From Simmondsia chinensis (Eukaryota; Streptophyta; Magnoliopsida; Caryophyllales; Simmondsiaceae), in NCBI GenBank assembly GCA_018398585.1, contig JAGTTD010000024.1:4802071-4866070 (forward strand): DNA of 64,000 bases, given 5' to 3'. Position numbers and translations under genes: made by a program. The notes under the pieces were generated by a model. That model was not told where the DNA came from. It worked only from the letters and a program-made list of their open reading frames with translations, and ran no database searches. Positions within the stretch are counted from its first letter, which is position 1. Each line of letters opens with the position of its first letter. This document shows, in pieces, positions 19,458-31,400 of this stretch.

Positions 19458-22400
19458 GTTAATCTCGACTACTTTCTTAGAGCCCCCTTCATCCCCTGTC
19501 TTTATTTTATATTATTATAGAAAAGTTTTCACATTCTTAAAACTCTTCAAACTCCAATTTTTAAAATTTTAGAGGTTCTCTTTAATCTTACATATATATA
19601 TATATAGAGAGATGCAATATGTAGAGCGGTCTGATTATCACAAAACAGATGCATTGGTTGGTTATGGTAAATGATGTAGCACGTAAGTGAAAAATTGGGG
19701 AAACGGGAAGGATTCGACAAGCTTCCCTTTAATTTTATTAATTCTAATAAAAAAGGGAATAAAGCTCAATTCTCACAACCCGAGAAAAGAGGACTCTAAA
19801 CAACTCATAAAAATCTGAAAACAATGAATCCCTAAACCCTAGTCTTCCTTTTGTTTATAAAGAGGAGCTAGTTGACTAAGAATAAAACACTAAAGAATAA
19901 TTCAAAATTTAAATCTAAAGAAAAATCCTATTTAAAATCAAACTCTAGTTCTTCGTCAGCCACATTTCGAACCCAAACCGCCATCCCGTGATCTCGCCAA
20001 GCATAATCCGATAAGGTTGCCCTGTATCTCTCTTTCCCTTCTGCTTCTCTATCTCGATTCCGCCAATTGACCCATCTTATCAAGATCAACACGCCAAGAC
20101 TCATTCGCCCCGAAACCCGCTAAAGGCTGAGGGGGGCTGCATCATTCTCCTCCTGTTGGAGAGAATTCGACCTCGAATTCGCCAACGGATCATGTGGTTC
20201 ATTCTTGCCAAGCTAAGTTCTCGTACGTCCGTCCTCCATCTTGCCAAGTTCGTCCATACGTGGACTGTTGACCCGACTCGCCAAGACGTGGACTGCATCA
20301 TAGTTGACCCGACTCGCGTCATTCTCCCTGGTTTGGAAAGAATTCGCCCTCGAATTTTGAATTTAGTCTTCCACTCACCTCCTGGCCAAATTTGACTGAT
20401 GACCTTACTAATTATTTTGTTGTCAAGGAATACCTGCCAAATCCTGTCCTTTGTTGGCATCAAGACATCTGATCCACTCTTCAGGTTCTCTTGGATGTAA
20501 CTCCTGGTGAACAACTTCCAAACTTGGCGCCTGACATCCTCACGCTCCATAAGACTTGCTCAGTAATGCGGCCTCCTTGGTAAGGCAGCCTCGAGAACCC
20601 AATCTAGCCGGTATTGAATCCCCTATGTCAGCGGTAAGAAATACGCCAACCCTTCTAGACACACCTCCTTTGATAGACTCGCTACCCTATCTGGCACCTC
20701 CTCCTCGTCATGGATGGGTTCATCAAAGATGGGTGGAGAAGACAAGTATGTTGCCTCATCAAAGGTAGGTTCTCTTCTAATATCGCCTATCGGTGTAGAT
20801 GCCATCTCTAACTCACCAATTGCATTGGTGAACACAGCTCTACCTTCTGGCTTTTGGCCTTCAGTCTTCGACACACGTGCGCCTCATCTTTCTTGGGTAA
20901 CAAGATGATCCTCAAAGATAAAGCTATACATGTTCTTCCTTCTGTCATGTGTAGTACCTCTATCATATTGCCAAGGTCGTCCCAATAGTAGATGACACAC
21001 ATCCATGGCAACAGCATCGCACCATACTTCGACCCAATCGAGAAATTATCTAGGCATCATTTTGAAACGGTTACCTGGTCTCCTCTCTCAAAGGGTTCAG
21101 ATGCTCCTCCGTCTTCAACCCTAGCTTCTAGAAGGCTTTGTCGGAGATGGAGTTCTCACAACTCCCGGAGTCGATGACTAGGCAGCACACCCTCTCGCTA
21201 ATCGTGCTTGTTGTCTGGAAGATGTTATCACGAAGCCAACCATCTACTTCTGCTTCCTTAGGCATGAAGCCAACTCCCCTAACCACTAATAAGCTACCCT
21301 CGACACCCACTACTTCCTCATCGCCTAGTGACGCCAACTCATCCTGAGCCTCTTTCGCCACTATGATGCTTCTTCAAACTCCGAAATCTCAATCCAGGGA
21401 CCAAATTCCCACCTCCGATCATCAAAATCGTGGGTGTTACCGGTGTTGGGCTGATGTCGCCTCGGCCTAGGATCCAGTAGCTCCTCGTCCGAGAACGGAT
21501 TTTGGAAGCTCTCGTCCGTCTTCTCTTCTATAGCACCAGATGTTAATGGGCATTGAGGCTTGGTTCCAGGTGCAAGATCGGGATTTGCCCCCATTTGAAC
21601 CAAGCAACGCTTGATTCGCCGAAATCTCTCCCCGACCTCGTCCAATCTCCTATCAAGTTGCCGTTGATGGTCACGATCATAAACGTCTTTGACGGCGGTG
21701 TATCTCTGTCGTCCACGGGCCATCTCAGAAGTCGTTCTAGGCTCTGATACCAACTGGTGCAATGCGTAAGTGGAAAATTGGGAAAATGAGAAGGATTTAG
21801 CAGCCTTCCCTTTAGTTTTATTAATTCTAATAAAAATAAAGAGGGAATAAAGCTCAATTCTCACAACCAGAGAAAAGAGGACTCTAAACAACTCATGAAA
21901 ATCGAAAATAATGAATCCCTAAACCCTAGTCTTCCTCTTGTTTATATAGAGGAGCTAGTTCACAAAGAACAAAACACTAAAAGATAATTCAAAATTTAAA
22001 TTTGCAAACTAATCCTATTTACAATCAAACTCTAGTTCTTCATCAGCCACGTTTCGAACCCAAACCGCCATCCCGTGATCCCGCCGAGCATAATACGCCG
22101 AGGTTTCCTCTTGTCTCTCTTGCCCTTCAGCTTCTCTATCTCGATTCCGCCAATTGACCCATTTTGCCAAAACCCGCCAAAGGCTAAGACGGGGTTGCAT
22201 CAGTAAACACCCAAGGAAGAGATAAAATCTTAAGCCACAATAGTTTAGAAGTGGCAACTGCCATAGCTTGGAACTCGGCCTCTACGGAAGATCGAGAAGT
22301 AGTGGTTTGCTTTTTGGTTTTCCAAGGGATAGGAGAATTTCCAAGGAAAATGAAATAACCAGTGATGGGTCGACGAGTAATAGGACAACTAGCCCTATCC

Positions 22401-25400
22401 GAATCACAATATCCACGAATCTATGAGTAAGAGGAAGCTGAGTGAAAAAGACCTTGTCCGGGATTGGACTTCAAGTATCAAAGGACTTGTATCGCAGCAT
22501 CAAGGTGAGGTTGACGAGGTCGGTCCATGAATTGTGATAGAATATGCATGGACTAATAAAGCTCTAGTCATGTGATGGTAAGGTAGACAAGACGTCCCAA
22601 GAGGCAACGGTATTATGCTGGATCCTTAAGAGGCGTCCCCAAATCAGCACGTAATTGGTGATGTTGTTCCATGGGAAAGTCAACATTGCTTTGATTCCAG
22701 CATGCCGGACTCAGCTAGGATGTCGAGAGCAGGCTTACGTTGGCATAAGAACAAACCGAGTGTGTACGAGCCACCTCGATACCCACGAAATATTTAAGTG
22801 GTCCCAAGTCCTTGATACTAAAATAATTATTCAAATAGATTTTGAACTTAGAGTAGTCCTGTGAATCGTTTCCTGCTAAGATAAGGTCATGGACATAGAA
22901 AAAGACTTCCATAAAAACGGTCTCGTAAGTGTAGGTAAATAAAGAATAATCAACAATGGATTAGGTGAACCCATAAGAAGTCAATGCCTTAGTAAATTTG
23001 GCAAACCAATTTCTAGAAGCTTGTCGAAAGCCATATAGAGACTTCCGTAGCCGACATGCAACTCCCTTTTGAGGAGGAGAAAAACCAGGTGGCAAATCCA
23101 TGTACACTTCCTTCGTCAAATCGCCGTGTGGGAATGCATTGTTAACATATATTTGATGAAGTTCCCATCCTTTAATTATGGCTACTGAGAGGAAACACCA
23201 AACACTCACCAATTTGACCATAGGGCCAAAGGTCTCGTGGAAATCCATTCCCTAATCTGAGTGTAACCCTTGGCTAGTAGTTGGGCTTTGTATCTATCAA
23301 CTGTTCCATCTGCCCTTCTTTTGATTTTGTAAACCCATTTGCAGCCTATGGGTTTCTTGTTAGGAGGTATAGGTTCAAGTGTCCTAGTCCAATTCGTTTA
23401 ATCTTTCGTAACATCTTGAAAAGTCTTGGGCTCAACATCAGAGGAAAGGGTAGCTACACTGGCCTTATGTGAGTCCCAAAAACGAGTGTGAGGGTCGGGT
23501 TGTTACTTGGCACACGCAGTCTTGTAAGTACTTCAGCGGCTTGCGGGAGAGAAAGTGGTCGAGTATTGTCTGGTGCATGCTGATGTTGCATACGACGTTC
23601 TTAAGTTGATGTTGCTGATGCATGATCATTCATATCCATCGGACTCATTTCAAAGGATGGTGATCTTACAGAACTAGTGGGTTCAACATTTTGTGGAGGT
23701 GTATCGGGTTCATGTATTGTCGTACTTAAATCTGTAACAGAAACAGCTCCAAGTGCTAGATTTTTGAAATTTTCAATCGTATCCCGTGTAGTTCTCCCCC
23801 TGTCACCTAAATTCGGTCCAACATGATTCTGTAAAAGGTCTACATCCTCGAGAAAAGAGGAAGGTCAATGTGCAGATGAAGATTCAGTAGTAAATGGGAA
23901 TAATGTCTTATGAAGAATAACGTCCTGAGGCGCAAAGTATTCCCGATTATCAAGATCATATAACTTTCAAGCTTCCCTCCCATATGGATAACCAACGAAA
24001 ATGCATTTTCGTGCTCGAGGTTTATCAGTCTCATGTGAATGATTATGTGCGTAACATAAGCAACCAAAGGTACGAATCAAGGTATATGTGGGTGCCTGGC
24101 GAAAGAGGACCTCATAGGGCGTTTTGTGACCGAGTATGGACGTGGGTGTTCGGTTAATAAGATAGGTTGCCGTTAATACAAATTCCTCCCAAAAAATTGA
24201 TGGTAAATTGGCTTGGAATAGTAAAGCACAGGCTACATTTAAGATGCGTCTATATTTACGTTCAACTATGCCATTTTGTTGAGGAGAATTGATGCATGAA
24301 GTCTGATGAATTATGCCATGTTCCCGATAATATTGAAGCATTTGAAGTGAACTCAGCCCCATTATCACTTCTTATCATTTTTACCAAAGTCCCAAATTGT
24401 GTTTTGACTATGTTACAGAGCGTCATTAATAATCTACTTGCCTCAGACTTATTGGCCATCAAATACACCCACAGAGCTCTACTATAATCATCGACAATAG
24501 TTAGAAAATAATGTGCACCAGAAGATGAAGGAACTCGATAACTACCCCAAATGTCAACATGAATAAGATCAAAACAATGTTCGGCTTTATTCTCACTAAC
24601 ATAAAATGGCACCCTTATCTGTTTGGCTTGATGGCAAACATCACAGACATGCTTTATGTTTTTATTGCTAAAGGAAATACCAGAATGGAAGATAGATACT
24701 GATGTGAACGCCATTCAGTTCAAGCCCATTTCCAAGAGAGGCTCGCCCTTCCATAGTAATGGCACTGTGCATAGCGCCAGGCAATACTACGATAGAGGGC
24801 CCTGCATCTTTTACATTAGTCAAAATACTCAAATCTCCGGTCATATGATTTGATGCTCCACTATCGAAAATCGAAGATGGGTTAACCATAGAATGAAACG
24901 TCTTACCACTAAGAGTCTCAGCACCCGTTTTAGGTCCACCGAAAAGGTTAATAAGGCATGATATTGGTCATTAGTGAATCCTGGAATCGGACTACCGTCA
25001 CCACAAGTAATCGCTGCAGCCTGGGCCATTGGACCACTAACATTGGCTGGCTTACTATTAGGGATGGCAATGGGGTGGGGCGGGTACCAGGGGCGCCTCC
25101 TCTATACTCGTACCCGCCACCCAAATCCTATACTCGTACCCGCCCCATTACCCATCACGGGTATGAAGCGGGTGGGTGGGTACAAACCCATATCCTGCCC
25201 GCTCCATTACCCATGGGTACCCAATGGGTACCCATTATCCGCCCCTGCTCACCCTTACCCACTTCGTACCCACCTTGTTACCTATTCATGTCCAACATAT
25301 TACCCATAAGTTCTTTTCTTTTTCCCTTCAATAATAACCATAAATTCATACTTATAAATTGCATAAGAAATATTTTTTATAAAATAACATAACGGGTAAC

Positions 25401-28400
25401 TCCAGTATGTGATTATGAGGCAAGTATATGTAGGTATGGGGCGGGGCGAGGCGGGGCGGTGGGGTGGGTACAAGCCTATACCATAACTGCCCCATACCTG
25501 TACCTATTACACGCCTCATCTATACCCGTATCCGCTCCAAACGGGGCGGATACCCGCGGGAAACAGGTTTGACCTGTCCCATTGTCATCCCTACTTATTG
25601 CCTTTGCCACCCTTAATCCTGCGTGATCCCAAATTAGCTGGGTATCCGACCAATTCCAAGCAACGAGCCTTTTCATGGCCTAATTTCTCACAATGTTCGC
25701 ATTTGTGAACCTCATATATGTTCCTGATTTTGCTCCAATTGTTGTGCTTCACCATGTGTTACCGTAAATGCCCCTGCCATGGGTTCCGAATGCTCTGCTT
25801 TGCTTTCTGCAATGGCTTTTTATCATCGTTCACTATAGCATGAACTTGACTAGTAGATGGTAAGGGAGTCATCGTGAGGATTTGAGATCGTATTGCCGCA
25901 GATCTTGTTGGGTCCAGTCCCATTAGGAATTGAAGAATTTTCTCATTTTCTCTCTTCACGTTATGTTCCTTACACAATCAAGGTGCTGAGCTGGAACAAC
26001 TAGCAAGCTCATCCCACAGACCTTTTAACTTTATGTAATATGCCGACACGGAAAGCCCCTCTTGTTGCACAACTCTGAATGTCGCCTTTATTCTTCTAAT
26101 TGGTATCAGGGTGCTCTTTCTCCATTAATTATACATCTTTCTACCTCGAAAAATTAGGTTGTAAAAGGAATAAGACTTGATGCGGAAGCGTGAAACCTTG
26201 GATAACTTGATTCGATTCAAATAATATAACTCACGCAAAATGTAAGTAAACAAATATGGAGAAAGAAAGAACAAAATAAGAACACACAATATTTACGTGG
26301 CAACCCCTCTACAATCGAGAGGGGAGAAAACCACTAGCGGAGATGGAGATTCTTTATTAACTGAACGGAAGAATTACAACGACACTTCCCAAACGAGATA
26401 TATGAAAGAATTACAATCACTCGCTCTGAACTCTCGTAGCACTCGAATATCTTGGAGGAATTACGAAATCACCTCTTTTTCTTAATGGCGGCTCACCTCA
26501 CTTTGATTGGATACGTATGGGAGAAATCTCTCACCTAAACCGAAAACCCTAAGCCCTTATTTATAGAAAATAATTAGGGCCGGTGGAGAACGACTCCCGA
26601 TCGATCGGCCCCTCCACGTCCAAAAATCCGAATCCTTTCCTTAAATCACCCGATCGATCGGCTTTCCCTCCCGATCGATCAGTGACCCCACGGAAGCCCC
26701 ATATAAAAAATAAAACAAGTAATTTGAGATAACCTAGCAAATCTTCACCTTGGCTCAAATTACATACATAAAAGAATTTCCTCCACCTTCTCCACAAAAC
26801 CCCACACACGAGGTTAACACAACGAAGTACGAAACCTAACCGTGCGAAGCTTGAACTTCCTGTTAGGTAGAAACTGAGTGAACATATCTGAGAGGTTATC
26901 AGCAATGCCAATCTTCTTCTTTGAATTGGCTCTTGACACATCATCTGAAACAGCCACCTGCTACTGAACTGTGTTACTGAACTGAACTCCCTCTGGCTTA
27001 CTCACCTGACCTGAATCACAAACAACTGATGACATCTTCTGTGGAGATAGCAATAATGAAGACTCACCAAACGTGACACATCTACTCATCAGGAATTGTT
27101 TGAAGCGAAAACCTTTCTGTTTCCCATAAAGCCCTTGTTCACATACCAGCAGCCCTTTGGACTGACCACACAAAGAGCCCCTTACACTGTGCTCAGACAG
27201 ACCCCTATCACCTGAACGATCCAATCTCAAACGTCCTAAATTTGTGATCTCTGGTTCTGTCAACAATAAGGATGATGAAGATACTGCAACAGATCTAACA
27301 AATGTGGAACCGACAAGCTCATACAACGTACCTGACCTTCTGCCCTTCATAACTGTCAATGCACCCTTAACGACCTTCAAAACTTCACCTTCAGCTGTGT
27401 ACCTGTACCCTTTAGATTCAAGAGTACCCAAAGAGATGAGATTTTTCTTCAAATCAGGAACATGACGAACATCGCCCAAAACCCTGATAGTGCTATCGAA
27501 CATCCTAAAACGAATTGTTCCTATACCCAAAACTTTGCATGGATTATCATTACTCATCAAAGCAACTCCACCTCGAACAGACTCGTATGTGGAAAACCAA
27601 TCCGGGTTGGGACAGACATGATAGGAGCAACCCGAATCCAAAAACCAACTATCTTTCAAGTTGAACTGAGGTTCAGACACAGACAATAGAAAATCTTCAT
27701 TCTCACCATTCACAACACTAGCTGCTATGGATCTCTGGTCAGACCTGTTATTTGCTTCTAATCTTCTCTTAAGCTTATAACAGTCTTTCTTAATGTGCCC
27801 TTTCTTACGACAGCAATTACAGGTTAGGTCTTGATACTTAGACTTAGACTTGTTTCCACTATGATCATACTCGGTTCTCCCCCTCACAAATAAACTACTA
27901 CCTGAGTTATACACAGAGTCAGATAATTCCCTATCTACTCGTTCTTTACTCAGTAGATTTCTCTTAACTTCATCAACAGATATAGTTTGTCTGCCACCAT
28001 AAATCATGCTTTCGACAAAACCCTTATATGAAGCAGAGAGAAAACATAACAACAACATTGCCTGATCTTCATCCTTAGGAACATCATCCAATTCTTTCAA
28101 ATCTTGAATAATTGAATTAAATTCATTGACGTGGTTCTTAAGTGACATACCTTCTGACATACGAAACGTGAATAACCGACGCTTAACTGCGAGTTTGTTG
28201 GAGACAGACTTGAAACATAACATATCCTGCAATTTCTCCCACAACTCCTGAGCGGTCTTCACTTCCAGAACTTCTGTCAAAACGTCATCGGTAAGACACA
28301 TCTGAATTGCTGTGAGCGCCTTCTCATCCAACTTCTCCCATTGTGTTTCTGTAAGATTCTCTGATTTCTTCTCTTTCCCATCTAAAGCTTTCTTCAAGCC

Positions 28401-31400
28401 ATTCTGAGTCAAGAGGCCCTTCACGCGAACCTGCCATAAACTGAAGCTCCTTTGACCACCAAACTTCTCAATTTCGGATCTAATTGCGGACGTCATATTA
28501 TCAAATCGAAATAAACAGGGCTCTGATACCAATTTAAAAGGAATAAAACTTGATGCGGAAGCGTGAAACCCTGGATAACTTGATTCGATTCAAATAATAT
28601 GACTCACGCAAAACGAGAAGTAAACAAATATGGAGAAAGAAAGAACAAAACAAGAACACATAATATTTACGTGGAAACCCCTCTACAATCGAGAGGGGAG
28701 AAAACCATGGGCGGAGATGGAGATTCTTTATTAATTGAACGGAAGAATTACAACGATACTTCCCAAGCGAGATATATGGAAAAATTACAATCACTCCCTC
28801 TGAACTCTCATAGCACTCGAATATCTTGGAGGAATTACGAAATTACCTCTTTTTTTTAATGGCGGCTCACCTTACTTTGATTGGATACGTATGGGAGAAA
28901 CCTCTCACCTAAACCGAAAACCCTAAGCCCTTATTTATTGAAAATAATTAGGGCCGGCGGAAAACGATTCCCGATCGATCGGCCCCTCCACGGCCAAAAA
29001 TCCAAATCCTTTCCTTAAATCACCCGATCGATCGGCTTTCCCTCCCGATCGATCGGTGACCCCACGGAAGCCCCATATAAAAAATAAAACAAGTAATTTG
29101 AGACATAACCTAACAGGTTGAATAGTTTAGTGAACCAACTTGTGCCCGCTGCATTTCAGTGCCTCAATAGGTATTCCATCTGGTCCAACTGGTCCAACTG
29201 CCTTGACCCCTCTCTGACTTCCTTTGATCTGATGCGCTTGTAGTAACAATAGTTCTAATACTCCTCAAGTAACCCAAGTTCTCCTAGGAAAAAGTTCATA
29301 TTCTCCATTTCATTGAACAAATTGTAGAAGTAGGCTCTCTACCTTACTTTAATTTGTTGCTCATTCATGAGTGCCTGCAATAGTGAAGTATTATTGTTCC
29401 CTCTTCGTTGACGTAGCCTTTAGCGGAACCACGTAAATTCTAGAGTTCATATAATTTTCCCAATCTCTTTATTATATTTTCCATTTCAATTTGTGGCTCG
29501 TATTTTTTGGTAGTCTAATAGCTGGTATCAAAGTAGGTCTCAATCGTTGTGAAGATCCTAACAAACAGCAACCACTTGAAAGATAAAATGAATAAATAAA
29601 ATCTAATTTAGTATGCAAATTCAAACTCAATCTTCCTTTTTTATGCTTTTCTTTTTTCCTCTTTTTCTTTATTTTCATTTTCATTTTTTTTTCATTTTTC
29701 ATTTTTCTATTTAGTCTACGTTTTTCACTTGTATTAATTTTGAGGCAATAGCACATAATAACCTGTAATCACGGCCAGAAAATATCAAAAATATACAATA
29801 ATTAATTTTGTTATAACCTAATACTTCTATGTCATATGTATTACAACAACAACAACAATAAACCCAGTGCCACCAAGGGCTCCCGCCAATTCTATGTCAT
29901 ATGTATTATGCTCATAAATTTCGTGCATTGTGTACGGGTAGCATTTTTACACTTTTTAGAGAATATCAATTATAAGATGAAGGTGGAAAATGAGATACTT
30001 AAATAGGTGAATAACTACTACACCGAGAATTAAAGCTAGGAAATTGTCTGAAAAACAACGATTGTGATCTGACAATAAAAATTTAGCTCTAGTAATATGT
30101 GTATATTGGTAATGCCTTTAGGGGGTAGGGGGAATCCCCTATTAAAGGGAAGCCACCTTGTCCCTAGTAGGGATCAAACCCAAGTGGCATGATTGACCCT
30201 TAGTGTTCTCCACTATTAGGCTATGTTCTAGGGATAGTCATTTCCTTTTTGAAAGAAGTAATATTAATCAATTACCTTTTCCCCATAACCTATCTTTTAT
30301 TGATGATCTTGATTGTGTTGCCTAGGTTCATTTATGACGTGCGTGCAGTAATCGCTCGACACATGATTGGATGGGAGATCAAGTCGAAGCAAAGCGAAAT
30401 TTCTGAAATGAGAAGGAACTTACAAAGTTATGGTATCATAGAGTTGCATAATGGAACAAGGGAGTCACATACTTCCTCTTCCAAGTTATGGGAGCAAAGA
30501 CGGACATACGCTCATATTCCAACTCCTAACATAATGGGTTTAGAGCAATGCACAAAGGAGCTAGTGGACCTCCTAGTAACTGAAGAAGCAAAGAGAGTCA
30601 TGTTTATTAGTGGCATGGGAGGCCTAGGAAAGACGACACTAGCAAAGGAAATTTATAACCATTCCAAGACAAGGCAACACTTTAGTCGTTTTGCTTGGGC
30701 TTACATTTCTCAACAATGCAAGACACGAGATGTTTGGGAAACAATCTTCCTCCAACTTGGCAACTTCCAAAATGAGCGAGATGTCCGAGTAATGACCAAC
30801 GATGTGCTATTGAGGGATGTATATGGAATTTTGGAGAGGGAAAAGTGCTTGATAGTGTTGGATGATATATGGAAGGAAGAAACTTGGAAGGAGCTTAAGA
30901 ATGCATTCCCACCGCAGGCTTTGGGCACCAAACTACTTCTTACATCTCGGAAAAAAGAACTTGCTCATTTGATAGATTTGAATCACTATTTGTATGAACC
31001 GAAGATCCTAGACCCCGAACAAAGTTGGGATTTGCTTCGAAGAACGGCAATATCTGGAAGAGATGAATCAGGTGACCTATAATTAAATTTAATGTTAAGA
31101 AAATCACTACATTTCAAAACTATCATATATCTCTTGCACCCTTTGATAAATCGACATTAGCAAAAGCTAGCTATTTTTTCTTTCTTAAAAGCTTTACCAT
31201 TAGGGTGCAGGTTGCAGAAAAATGGTCAATTTTCAAAATAACCACTTCCTTTATTTTATTTTATAATTTAGCAAGCCAAATCTAAAATTTTTTTGAAAGT
31301 ACTCGTCTCAAAACTTTAACCATAGTCCATCTTAATTTGTATTATATAGATAGACATAGTATAATAGCTTACATATATTCTAACGGTATTCTGGATAAAG

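Larger units (their letters stand above)
19672..22202 (-). mobile_element. Ty3/gypsy deletion derivative (non-autonomous LTR element)
   Basis: The LTRs are 19672-20144 (473 bp) and 21755-22202 (448 bp). They share tcacaacc, gaatccctaaaccctagtct and cgaacccaaaccgccatccc. A 5-bp TSD, gtaaa, flanks it (19667-19671, 22203-22207). On the minus strand a primer-binding site, tggtatcagagcc (21740-21752), lies 2 nt inside the 5' LTR. The 1.6-kb interior keeps only a gag start and a protease relic. It sits in the copia RNase H. Confidence 0.9.
19610..26105 (-). mobile_element. Decayed Ty1/copia element, interrupted by younger insertions
   Basis: On the minus strand the order is gag (to about 25630), protease, integrase, reverse transcriptase, RNase H, the usual copia order. 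It is interrupted by a MITE (25059-25593) and by a gypsy derivative (19672-22202) inside RNase H. The RNase H frame resumes on the far side as PMHLFCDNQTALHIAS (19612-19660). No LTRs are recognised. Many frameshifts and stops show it is old. Confidence 0.85.
19458..30325 (+). other. NLR intron 1 (10.9 kb)
   Basis: It contains an old minus-strand copia element, a gypsy deletion derivative in its RNase H, a hAT-like MITE in its gag, a copia deletion derivative within a LINE fragment, a short SINE tail and a tRNA-type SINE. All LTR elements are antisense to the gene. Confidence 0.85.

Noticed and set aside
19165..19572. Stand-alone 135-residue coiled-coil gene
   Set aside because: The donor at 19458 and the in-phase exon at 30326 restore a standard NLR. 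The longer frame is kept only as a possible isoform.
30249..30325. Start codon of a separate NB-ARC gene at 30249
   Set aside because: The acceptor gttgcctag at 30325 and phase match with exon 1 explain the frame better; the extra residues are intron.
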